Shown piece by piece: positions 1 to 6,495 of a DNA stretch of 24,371 bases. Positions within the stretch are counted from its first letter, which is position 1. Each line of letters opens with the position of its first letter. The DNA is taken from contig PWWM01000007.1 of NCBI GenBank assembly GCA_003561495.1, positions 1 to 24,371 on the forward strand, given 5' to 3'. Both the position numbers and the translations under genes were made by a program. This stretch comes from Gammaproteobacteria bacterium. GTDB taxonomy: Bacteria; Pseudomonadota; Gammaproteobacteria; Xanthomonadales; Wenzhouxiangellaceae. Under the pieces are notes generated by a model. It saw only the letters and a list, made by a program, of their open reading frames with translations, made no database searches and was not told where the DNA came from.

Positions 1-1916
1 AGCACCCGCCAGTCGTCACTGATATCCCAGGCCAGATAGGTATTGAGCAAGGTATAGGATGGCGTGGGCTGGGCGCCATGCATGCTGCCGAGAACCCGGT
101 TCTGGGCTGCCGTGTGAATCACCTGGCCGCCGATCAGCAAACCGTTGAACATGCGCACGATGCGCAAGCCGAAACGGTCGCCGGGAATGCTTTCCAGCGG
201 GATGCCCAGTTCGCGATCATCACCGCGCAGACGACTGGCAAACAGGTCGGTACGGTAGTCACCGATGCGCCAGAGCAGTTCGAGTTCGATCCCCTCGATG
301 CGGGCCTTGCCGACATTGTCGAAGCGGGTGGTGTCGGTCAACGGCTCGGGTGCATCGCCACCGCGCACGCGTTGCTCGATGAAGTCATCGATGTCGTTGC
401 GGAATCCCGCCAGGCGAGCCCGCAGCCGGTCATCGGCGGCCATGACGCCACGCTGCTCGAAGCGCAGACCGAGCTCGTGGTTGCGAGCCGATTCCGGTTT
501 CAGGTCCGGGTTGGGAACGTACTGGTTGCCGGGAAAATGCTGGCCGCCGATGTAGAGTTCACGCAGGGCCGGGGCGCGGAAGGCTTCGTTGAACGAGGCG
601 GTCACTGCCCAGTGATCGCTCAGGTCGAATAACAGGCCGGCTTGAAAAGAGGTTTTCGAGGACGAGATGGTGGCCAGGTCGGTCTCGTCGGCCTGTGAAT
701 CAATGTCATCGTGGCGCAGGCCGAGCACCAGGTCCAGGCGCTCGGTCAGCTCGGCGCGATTCTGCGCGAACACGCCCACGGTCTCGCGCCTGGAGCCGCG
801 AAATTGCGGCGCCGGAGCGCCATCGCGCAGGCCGCGCTGAATATCACGATACAGTTCCACGCCCAGGGTCAGGGTGTGATCAATGGTGCCGGTTGCAAAT
901 CGCGACGTGTTGGCCAGGTCCAGGCCGACCGTGCTCAGGCTGTTTTCGGCCCTGGCCTGGCCGGGACTGACCGGACGCTCGTCGAAGATCAGCTTACTCC
1001 AGTAGGCCACCGCATCCAGCATGATCCGGTCGTTGGCCGGATCCAGCTTGTAGCGGAAACTGGTGGATTGCTGACGGGTGCTGCGGTCGATGATCTCGCC
1101 GGCCGGTCGGTCGGCCGTGGTCAGGCTGGGGCTGTCGTCGATAAAGCCCAGGTAGGTCAGGCTCAAGGCATGGTCGGGATGGGGCTGCCAGGTGCCCTTG
1201 AGCAGGCCGCTGGTAATTTCGCTTTCGGTGAATTGAAGGGTGTTGCCGTCGCCATCGCTGTAATCATCCGACTGGCGGTGACTGAGACTGGTGATCAGGC
1301 CGAAATCACCGCGGTGGCCGGCCAGGGTGGCGGTGCCCGACCCGGCATTGTTGTTGCTCTGATAGCCGAGGCCAATCCGGCCGCCGAATTCCCGGCCCGG
1401 TTCCAGAAATCCCTCGGCATCCAGCGTTTCGAAAAGCATCACTCCGCCGGTGGCGCCGCTGCCGTAGAGGCTCGAGGCCGGGCCGCGCAGGATCTCGACC
1501 CGTTCCAGCAGCACTGGATCGATCAGGGTTTGGGCGCGGTGGCGGATGGCCATGTTCTGGCGGGCGCCGTCCAGACGCATCACCACGCGCCCCTCGCCCA
1601 AGCCACGAATACTGGGCAGCAGCGCTTCCGGTCGCGGTCCCTGGGTGGGGGTCAGGCCCGGGATGGTGTCGATCAGGTCGGCCAGACTTCCGGCCTGGCG
1701 AAGCTCAATGTCCTCGCGCCCGACCACATGCACCGGGGCAATGACTTGCTGTTCGGGCTGTGGCACCCGGGTCAGGGTGACCAGGATGGTGTCGATGACC
1801 GCGTCGTCGGCGTCGTCCTGTTCGGCTGAAGCAGGTAGCGCCAGTACCAGGCCCAGCAACGCAAGCGGCAACAGTCGTAAGACGGATTCGAAGCGATAAG
1901 GGCGAAATGCGGGCAC
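1..1916 (-). CDS. TonB-dependent outer-membrane receptor, probably for nickel (partial, C-terminus beyond left edge)
   Basis: The open minus-strand frame runs from a GTG at 1916 off the window edge (638 residues seen). It opens with a signal peptide (hydrophobic LLPLALLGLVLALPASA), followed by a TonB-box-like stretch (DTILVTLTR). The plug domain carries typical motifs: SLADLIDTIPGL, SIRGLGEGRVVMRLDG, and VEILRGPASSLYGSGATGGV. The rest is beta-barrel with alternating strands, including SFNEAFRAPALRELY and NPDLKPESARNHELG, both common in this family. GTG 1916 is the only plausible start: the frame is closed by a stop at 1968-1970 and there is no ATG between. Such receptors import metal chelates across the outer membrane using TonB energy. 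The NikR-type operator just upstream (1946-1973) and nikR next door make a nickel complex the most likely substrate. That assignment is inference; the family itself is certain. Confidence 0.93.
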   Translation of the reverse strand, partial: MPAFRPYRFESVLRLLPLALLGLVLALPASAEQDDADDAVIDTILVTLTRVPQPEQQVIAPVHVVGREDIELRQAGSLADLIDTIPGLTPTQGPRPEALLPSIRGLGEGRVVMRLDGARQNMAIRHRAQTLIDPVLLERVEILRGPASSLYGSGATGGVMLFETLDAEGFLEPGREFGGRIGLGYQSNNNAGSGTATLAGHRGDFGLITSLSHRQSDDYSDGDGNTLQFTESEITSGLLKGTWQPHPDHALSLTYLGFIDDSPSLTTADRPAGEIIDRSTRQQSTSFRYKLDPANDRIMLDAVAYWSKLIFDERPVSPGQARAENSLSTVGLDLANTSRFATGTIDHTLTLGVELYRDIQRGLRDGAPAPQFRGSRRETVGVFAQNRAELTERLDLVLGLRHDDIDSQADETDLATISSSKTSFQAGLLFDLSDHWAVTASFNEAFRAPALRELYIGGQHFPGNQYVPNPDLKPESARNHELGLRFEQRGVMAADDRLRARLAGFRNDIDDFIEQRVRGGDAPEPLTDTTRFDNVGKARIEGIELELLWRIGDYRTDLFASRLRGDDRELGIPLESIPGDRFGLRIVRMFNGLLIGGQVIHTAAQNRVLGSMHGAQPTPSYTLLNTYLAWDISDDWRV

Positions 1917-1945
1917 GGTAGTGATCCCCGGGGCGATGGCATTGA

Positions 1946-1973
1946 GTATGAAATATATCGTAATTGTTCATAT
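1946..1973 (-). promoter_or_regulatory. NikR operator upstream of the TonB receptor
   Basis: The sequence shows GTATGA, 16 bases, then TCATAT. This differs at one position from the established E. coli NikR operator GTATGA-N16-TCATAC. It lies 30-57 bases upstream of the receptor GTG and overlaps the predicted -10 (TATATT on the minus strand, 1957-1952), so bound NikR would block the promoter when nickel is abundant. nikR is the next gene upstream. This is a strong match by eye, without a computed score. Confidence 0.8.
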
Positions 1974-1978
1974 CAGCC

Positions 1979-1992
1979 TTGACCTGGATCAA
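1979..1992. promoter_or_regulatory. FNR/Anr-like box (TonB receptor promoter)
   Basis: TTGACCTGGATCAA fits the FNR pattern TTGAT-N4-ATCAA with one change. Its centre (1985.5) is 41.5 bases upstream of about 1944. The minus-strand hexamer TATATT (1957-1952) then sits where the -10 of a class II FNR-activated promoter is expected. The NikR operator lies between this box and the start codon. Confidence 0.6.
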
Positions 1993-2034
1993 CTGATGGC
2001 TACAGCTTTCAAAGCGGCTTTAATTCCGTTGAAT

Positions 2035-2092
2035 TGATCTTTCTCCGCGCCTCTGCGCCTCTGCGCGAAATTGGTCTTTTATTTTTGCGTCG
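2035..2092. repeat. Intergenic CTCTGCGC-type short repeat
   Basis: Between the nikR stop and the receptor promoter there is a run of near-identical units (CGCCTCTGCGCCTCTGCGCG) followed by a T-rich tract. Related text occurs at about 12530-12580 (CTTTGCGCTCTTTGCGTCTTCGCG) and 22461-22496 (CGCAGAGACGCAG), each time in an intergenic gap near gene 3' ends. No gene is visible here. It may be a dispersed intergenic repeat or serve as a terminator for nikR; the function is unknown. Confidence 0.4.
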
Positions 2093-2129
2093 CGATAGCG
2101 GCTTGGGGAAACCATATGAGTGAGCCGAT

Positions 2130-2600
2130 TCAGTCGCGCGGAGTGATGTGTTCGTGGGCGTGCTGATGTTCGCCGTGCGAGTGAACGTCGTCCTCGACCG
2201 TGACCGGCACCAGGTGCAACTCGCCATGGCGCACCCCGCGGCGGCTGATCAACTGGTTGGAGAATTCCTTGACTCGCGCCAGCGGACCGCGCAGCACGCT
2301 GGTTTCCAGGCAGAAGTCATGGTCCAGGTGTACGTGCATCGTGGCCACGGTCAGGTCATGGTGGTCGTGCTGGGCTCGGGTCAGTTGCTGACCCAGATCG
2401 CCGTTGTGATGGTCATAGACGTAGGTCAGCACCCCGACGCAATTGCCGTCCGGCTCGGTCGCGGCGCGCTCGCGGGCCAGAAAGCCGCGCAACAGGTCGC
2501 GTACGGCCTCGGAGCGACTGGCATAGCCGACTTGTTCGCGATAGGTCTCGAAGGCTTCGGCCAGATCCTTGTCCAGGGAAACGGTAAAACGTTCGGTCAT
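2130..2600 (-). CDS. nikR: NikR nickel-responsive transcriptional regulator
   Basis: This 156-residue protein has an N-terminal ribbon-helix-helix DNA-binding domain (TERFTVSLDKDLAEAFETYRE, about 1-45, containing SRSEAVRDLLR) and a C-terminal ACT-like nickel-binding domain. The high-affinity site residues align with E. coli NikR His76, His87, His89 and Cys95 as H78, H89, H91 and C97, within HDHHDLTVATMHVHLDHDFC. RGVRHGEL is also conserved. NikR binds Ni(II) and then represses nickel-uptake genes. An unusual histidine-rich tail (HSHGEHQHAHEH, residues about 140-151) follows the normal end of the fold and may hold extra metal. The gene lies upstream of the putative nickel receptor in the same direction, and the receptor promoter carries a NikR operator. 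An FNR-like box at 2657-2670 probably drives it. Confidence 0.96.
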   Translation of the reverse strand: MTERFTVSLDKDLAEAFETYREQVGYASRSEAVRDLLRGFLARERAATEPDGNCVGVLTYVYDHHNGDLGQQLTRAQHDHHDLTVATMHVHLDHDFCLETSVLRGPLARVKEFSNQLISRRGVRHGELHLVPVTVEDDVHSHGEHQHAHEHITPRD

Positions 2601-2656
2601 GGTGAGGATCCTCCGGCATTTGTAGCCACATTATCAATGCAAAGGATGTGAAGCAT

Positions 2657-2670
2657 TTGACCCGCATCAA
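2657..2670. promoter_or_regulatory. FNR/Anr-like box shared by divergent nikR and thioredoxin/CcdA promoters
   Basis: TTGACCCGCATCAA matches the TTGAT-N4-ATCAA pattern with one change. Its centre (2663.5) is spaced for class II activation in both directions. On the plus strand CATAAT at 2693-2698 lies exactly at the -10 position for a start near 2705. On the minus strand TAATGT (2633-2628) lies at the -10 position for a start near 2622. One site could thus activate both genes when oxygen is low. Confidence 0.6.
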
Positions 2671-2730
2671 GCAACCAATGGCTCCGATCACCCATAATCC
2701 GCATCGGATTTCAGTCGAGATGATTTGAAC

Positions 2731-4053
2731 ATGTCTTTTTCCGCTCGCTGGTTGTCGGCGATTTTCGTGCTGTTGCTGGCTGTGGCCTCCTGGATGCCGG
2801 AAAGTCTGCATGCGGAGCCTGTGCCTGCCGAGGCGCCCGAGCAGACCATGTATGTGTTCATGAGCGAAACCTGCCCGCATTGCCGGGCCCAGAAACCGTT
2901 TCTGGATGCCCTGGATCGTGAACACCCCGAGCTCGAGATCCTGCACTTCGAGATCATGACTACCCGCGAGCATCATGATTTGCTGCGCGCCATCGCGACC
3001 GCCCACCAGGTCCGTCCCGGGTCGGTGCCGATGATCTTCTTCGGCGGAGAGCACTGGGTGGGCGACAGTCGCCAGATTCGCTCCGAAATTACTCGTCATG
3101 TCGAGCATTGCCTGGACGCGGGATGTCCCGATCCCAGGGAACTGGCCGGGCACCTGCTTGAGGAAACCGATGTCATTCGTCCGGAGCATGCCGATGCCAT
3201 TATCGACATTCCAGTGTTGGGCCAGGTTGATCTGGCCCGGCAACCGCTTTTGCTCAGTACCTCTCTGATCGCCTTCATCGATGGTTTCAATCCCTGCTCG
3301 ATCTGGGTGCTGACCATCCTGCTGGCGCTGGTGCTGCACTCGGGCTCCAGGGCCCGGGTGATGCTGGTCGGTTTGACCTTTCTGGTGACCACGGCGGCGA
3401 TTTACGGCCTGTTCATTGCCGGGGTCTTCAGCGTGCTGGCCTTTGCCGCTTACCTGCCATGGATTTACTGGATCGTGGCGGCCTTTGCCCTGACCTTCGG
3501 CATCGTCAACATCAAGGATTACTTCTGGTTCAAGCGCGGATTTTCCTTCACCATCGATGACAAGCACAAACCCGGCATCTTCAAGGGATTTCGTGACTTG
3601 ATGACCAACGGCCGTTCGCCGCTGGCCCTGATGGGTGCCACCATCTTAATGGCTTCGGGCATCGCCCTGATCGAGCTGCCCTGCACGGCCGGCTTCCCAG
3701 TCATCTGGTCCGGCCTGGTCAGTGCCCACGGAATCGGCCTGATTGAATTTCTGTTCCTGCTCGGAATTTACCTGTTGATCTACCTGGGTATCGAGCTGGT
3801 TATTTTCTTCATCGCCGTCACCCGATTGCGAATCGATCGCTTCCAGGAGCACCATGGTCGCATTCTCAAGCTGATCGGCGGGGTCATCATGCTGGCGCTG
3901 GCCATCGTGTTGATTACCGCGCCGGAGTTGATGAGCAGCGCCGGATCGGCCCTGTTGGTATTCTTCATCGCCTTTGCCGCCACGGGATTGATCTATGTGG
4001 CCCATCGATATCTGCTGCCGAGGGTGGGTATCCGCTTGGGTGATGGATGGTGA
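2731..4053 (+). CDS. Thioredoxin-fold/CcdA-like transmembrane thiol-disulfide fusion protein
   Basis: This is a 440-residue protein. Residues 1-28 form a signal peptide ending LHA-EP. Residues about 38-145 form a thioredoxin-like domain with the active-site motif C48-P-H-C51 (SETCPHCRAQKPFL) and a cis-Pro region (GSVPMIFFGG); an extra Cys pair (C127, C132) follows. Residues about 175-430 form a multi-span membrane domain with two single cysteines in CcdA/DsbD-like settings, FNPC189 and ELPC318TAGFP. The expected role is to carry reducing equivalents from the cytoplasm through the membrane cysteines to the periplasmic CPHC domain, for example to keep apocytochrome haem-binding cysteines reduced. 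ATG 2731 is preferred over the in-frame TTG at 2725. It is transcribed divergently from nikR. A dedicated hydrogenase or cytochrome role is inferred from its neighbours. Confidence 0.85.
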   Translation: MSFSARWLSAIFVLLLAVASWMPESLHAEPVPAEAPEQTMYVFMSETCPHCRAQKPFLDALDREHPELEILHFEIMTTREHHDLLRAIATAHQVRPGSVPMIFFGGEHWVGDSRQIRSEITRHVEHCLDAGCPDPRELAGHLLEETDVIRPEHADAIIDIPVLGQVDLARQPLLLSTSLIAFIDGFNPCSIWVLTILLALVLHSGSRARVMLVGLTFLVTTAAIYGLFIAGVFSVLAFAAYLPWIYWIVAAFALTFGIVNIKDYFWFKRGFSFTIDDKHKPGIFKGFRDLMTNGRSPLALMGATILMASGIALIELPCTAGFPVIWSGLVSAHGIGLIEFLFLLGIYLLIYLGIELVIFFIAVTRLRIDRFQEHHGRILKLIGGVIMLALAIVLITAPELMSSAGSALLVFFIAFAATGLIYVAHRYLLPRVGIRLGDGW

Positions 4054-4067
4054 TCTGCGCGGATTGA

Positions 4068-4217
4068 CGTAGGTCGGGGTTACATCCCCGACGGACAACG
4101 TTTGCCTTACCCCCACCTGTTCGTTCGCATGTCGAATTCCGAATCAAGCAACGACACACATCGAATTCGTGTCGATTTCGGAATTCTAGTCCGTCGGGGA
4201 TGTAACCCCGACCTACG
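4068..4217. repeat. Paired REP-like (BIME-type) inverted repeat between convergent genes
   Basis: Two perfect 28-bp arms (4068-4095 and 4190-4217) are reverse complements of each other. Each arm is itself a hairpin, GTCGGGG-N6-CCCCGAC. The spacer holds nested dyads: GAATTCCGAA against TTCGGAATTC, and CGACAC against GTGTCG. The whole 150 bp can fold as one long cruciform. It fills the gap between the thioredoxin/CcdA stop (4053) and the hypB stop (4219), where REP-type elements often sit, and could end transcription from both sides. No gene is visible in it. Confidence 0.8.
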
Positions 4218-4218
4218 A

Positions 4219-4986
4219 TCATCGAGCCGCGGTAGTAGCGGCTTTCTGTTGCGTGTTGTTGCGGTGCTGATCGAGTTGGTCCGTGAGCCATTCAACCCAC
4301 GCGTTGATGTCGACGGTCTTGCCGGCACAGGTGGTCAGGGTCGGCGTTTCCACGCCCAGGCCACGCAGGGAATTTCCGGCATGTTCGATTGAAAAATCGT
4401 CCAGCAGCGGCAGCAGGTCGGCCTTGCTGATGACCACCAGGTCGGCGGCACGGAACATCACCGGGTACTTGGCCGGCTTGTCGTCGCCCTCGGTCGTGGA
4501 TAGCAAAACCACATTGAGATGCTGGCCCAGGTCGAATGCCGCGGGACAGACCAGGTTGCCGACGTTTTCGACAAACAGGATGTCGGTGGCCTGGCCTTCG
4601 TGTTCGAGCGGGAATTCGTGCAGGGCATGGTGCAACTGGTGCGCGTCCAGGTGGCAGGCATTGCCGGTGGTGATCTGGTGGGCGGGGATGCCGTGGCGAC
4701 GTAAACGCTCGGCATCGTTCTCGGTTTCCAGGTCCCCTTCGATGACCGCAATGCTGCATTTACCATCAAGTGCCCGTGCTGTTTCTTCCAGGAGCCGAGT
4801 CTTGCCGGCCCCGGGCGAGGACATCAGGTTGATCACCAGCACTCCCGTGCGGTTGAAGTGCTCGCGGTTGTGGGCGGCGGCGCGGTCGTTGGCGCTCATC
4901 AAGCCTTCCAGAACCTCAACGGTGTGGTGATCAGCCGGAGTGGGGTGCTTGTGATCGGGAATGGAGCAGCCGCAGGTTTCACACAT
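4219..4986 (-). CDS. hypB: HypB, GTPase nickel chaperone for hydrogenase maturation
   Basis: This 255-residue protein delivers Ni(II) to the hydrogenase large subunit together with HypA, using GTP hydrolysis. The N-terminus carries the high-affinity nickel motif CxxCGC (C2, C5, C7), followed by a short His-containing linker (DHKHPTPADHH) rather than a long His-rich stretch. The G domain shows a P-loop (SSPGAGKT, 56-63), the metal-site motif TGNACHLDA, VENVGN (the DxxG-equivalent region) and SKADL (base recognition). The start ATG at 4986 is fixed by the nickel motif. It overlaps the end of hypA by 8 bases, indicating translational coupling. hypC, hypD, hypE and hypF are not in the window and must lie elsewhere. 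Confidence 0.97.
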   Translation of the reverse strand: MCETCGCSIPDHKHPTPADHHTVEVLEGLMSANDRAAAHNREHFNRTGVLVINLMSSPGAGKTRLLEETARALDGKCSIAVIEGDLETENDAERLRRHGIPAHQITTGNACHLDAHQLHHALHEFPLEHEGQATDILFVENVGNLVCPAAFDLGQHLNVVLLSTTEGDDKPAKYPVMFRAADLVVISKADLLPLLDDFSIEHAGNSLRGLGVETPTLTTCAGKTVDINAWVEWLTDQLDQHRNNTQQKAATTAAR

Positions 4987-5374
4987 GAGAGGGTTTCCTT
5001 TCGGGGTCTGGTGAGTTTTGAGAAGATTCTGCGCGGTGAAGTTCCACCCGGGCCAGCAGCATTTCATCACCGCTGATCAGATCCACCCGGTAGCTGGAGC
5101 AGTGGCTGCACAGCAGCCGGTTGGAGCGGGCATCGTTTTCCTGCTCGCAGTCACGGCAGCGAATGCGCACCGGCGCTCGCTCGATGTTCAGGGTCGCCGA
5201 TGAGGTCAACGGACCATTACGAGCGATGGTAAAGGCCTGCTGGAGGAGATCGGGCTCGACTCCGGATAGCGGGCCAATCCGAACCGTGATCATGCCGACA
5301 CCATCGGCCTGATGAGCTTGAGCCGTGTCACGGACCTGGTCAAGCAGCGCCTGACAGACAGATAATTCATGCAT
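4979..5374 (-). CDS. hypA: HypA, hydrogenase nickel-insertion metallochaperone
   Basis: This 131-residue protein has the usual length and begins with the invariant MHELSV, where H2 binds nickel. The zinc site has two pairs, C73-x2-C76 and C89-x2-C92 (CRDC and CSHC). HypA partners HypB to load nickel into the large subunit. The gene is first of a two-gene unit with hypB, divergent from the hydrogenase operon across a 168-bp intergenic region that carries two FNR-like boxes. It has no clear Shine-Dalgarno sequence. Instead a short dyad (ATACCG-N6-CGGTAT, 5380-5397) ends six bases before the ATG. Confidence 0.97.
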   Translation of the reverse strand: MHELSVCQALLDQVRDTAQAHQADGVGMITVRIGPLSGVEPDLLQQAFTIARNGPLTSSATLNIERAPVRIRCRDCEQENDARSNRLLCSHCSSYRVDLISGDEMLLARVELHRAESSQNSPDPERKPSHV

Positions 5375-5428
5375 TTCATATACCGTTGATTCGGTATTTC
5401 CATGTTAGCTATCCTACAGGGCAAGCGT

Positions 5429-5442
5429 CTGACTTGCATCAA
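5429..5442. promoter_or_regulatory. FNR/Anr-like box facing hypA
   Basis: CTGACTTGCATCAA is a weaker match to TTGAT-N4-ATCAA (two changes in the left half). Its centre at 5435.5 would place a minus-strand start near 5394, and TAACAT (5407-5402) lies within one base of the expected -10. It is one of two such sites in the hypA/hydrogenase divergent promoter region. Confidence 0.45.
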
Positions 5443-5470
5443 ATTAAGGGACTTGGTGATTTCCGAGATT

Positions 5471-5484
5471 TTGATGCAGGTCAA
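5471..5484. promoter_or_regulatory. FNR/Anr-like box of the hydrogenase operon
   Basis: TTGATGCAGGTCAA matches TTGAT-N4-ATCAA with one change. The centre (5477.5) is 41.5 bases upstream of about 5519, and TAATTT (5507-5512) fits a weak -10 for that start. This is class II geometry, 24 bases before the first operon ATG at 5543. Confidence 0.6.
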
Positions 5485-5542
5485 GTCAGCCAGGCTACGG
5501 GTCGATTAATTTGACCAGCACAGCCATGAGGAGCTTGAAAGA

Positions 5543-6076
5543 ATGCTCACAACCACCAACGAGGCCGTGGTGCACGGTTCTGCCGAAACATCGATAGGCG
5601 ATGAACGGCAAAGCGGGACACTGGTGATCGGCATCGGCAACAATCTCATGACCGATGACGGAGCGGGCATTCATGTCATCAAGCGGCTTTCGGAAAGAAA
5701 TCTCCCTGAAGATGTCGAGCTGCTCGACGGCGGCACCCTCGGCTTCACCCTGCTGGAAAACATTGAAACGGCCACCCGCCTGATCGTGGTCGATGCCGCC
5801 CAGCTGCACGCCGAGCCGGGCACAGTCAAAGTGCTGAAAAACGCCGAGATGGATGATTACCTCGGCGGCTCCACGCGCAGCTCGGTCCACGAGGTCAACC
5901 TGCTTGACATGATGGTGGCGGCCCGCTTGCGAGGTCGACTGCCCGCCGAGTATGCATTGGTTGGCATCCAGCCCGCAACAGTGGACTGGGGCTCCGACCC
6001 CACCCCGGTCGTGGATCAGGCCGTCAATCGGGCGGCCGACCTGATCGAGTCCATGCTTGAGGAGACCCTGGCATGA
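5543..6076 (+). CDS. hynD: HyaD/HupD-family hydrogenase maturation endopeptidase
   Basis: This 177-residue protease removes the C-terminal peptide of the hydrogenase large subunit after nickel insertion. The family signature is clear: GIGNNLMTDDGAG (30-42), LLDGGTLGF (D62) and SSVHEVNLLD (H116). By alignment with E. coli HybD (Glu16, Asp62, His93), the nickel-sensing residues here are D39, D62 and H116, so the usual first Glu appears as Asp. The N-terminus is about 25 residues longer than in typical members, but ATG 5543 has a good ribosome site (GAGGAG, 5528-5533). It is first in the operon and overlaps the next gene by four bases (ATGA). Its likely substrate is the large subunit at 9550, cut after H566. 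Confidence 0.93.
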   Translation: MLTTTNEAVVHGSAETSIGDERQSGTLVIGIGNNLMTDDGAGIHVIKRLSERNLPEDVELLDGGTLGFTLLENIETATRLIVVDAAQLHAEPGTVKVLKNAEMDDYLGGSTRSSVHEVNLLDMMVAARLRGRLPAEYALVGIQPATVDWGSDPTPVVDQAVNRAADLIESMLEETLA

Positions 6077-6495
6077 GCGCCGCCATTCCCGTGAAAGTCA
6101 AGACCATGCCTGATGGCGGCACCATAGGGGGTGGTGTCAAGGCCATTGGGTTCGAAATTCTGTCACATCTCGAAAAGCTGCACTCGTCGGGTCAGGCGGC
6201 AGCCATCGACATGAGAAGTCTGCCGATGGCTCCGGAGGAATACCGGGGTCTGATGGATATGCTGGGACAGGGAGAACTCGATCTCACCATCGAGATTGAC
6301 GGGCCGACCCATGTTCGGGAAACGGCCTATGCCGGAGTCTGGTGGATCCAGCACAAGGATCGTCACGACCAGGTTCTGTCCGAATACATCGAGATCAATC
6401 ACGTCCCGGAATTTTTGAGTGCGCAAGACGACCAGATCACCGCAGCCATCGACACCCTTGGCGAGCGACTGAAAGGAGCGAGTTGTAATGAGTAA
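6073..6495 (+). CDS. HupH/HyaF C-terminal-domain hydrogenase expression/formation protein
   Basis: This 140-residue protein resembles the C-terminal domain of the HupH/HyaF family. Recognisable stretches are IDMRSLPMAPEEY, LGQGELDLTIE, VRETAYAGVWWIQH and EYIEINHVPEFL. HyaF/HupH proteins are roughly twice this length, so this is a single-domain form. Family members are accessory factors, thought to act in maturation or assembly of the small subunit of uptake hydrogenases; no catalytic motif is visible. The gene overlaps the protease by 4 bases and the small-subunit gene by 8 bases, so it is translated as part of the operon just before the small subunit. Confidence 0.88.
   Translation: MSAAIPVKVKTMPDGGTIGGGVKAIGFEILSHLEKLHSSGQAAAIDMRSLPMAPEEYRGLMDMLGQGELDLTIEIDGPTHVRETAYAGVWWIQHKDRHDQVLSEYIEINHVPEFLSAQDDQITAAIDTLGERLKGASCNE

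Noticed and set aside
711..1829. Long open plus-strand frame opposite the TonB receptor
   Set aside because: The minus strand encodes a clear receptor with plug motifs; the plus frame has low-complexity composition typical of an antisense shadow.
2413..3567. 384-residue minus-strand open frame reaching into nikR and the thioredoxin/CcdA gene
   Set aside because: It runs antisense to recognised membrane spans and the CPHC motif, then out of frame through nikR; no domain is visible.
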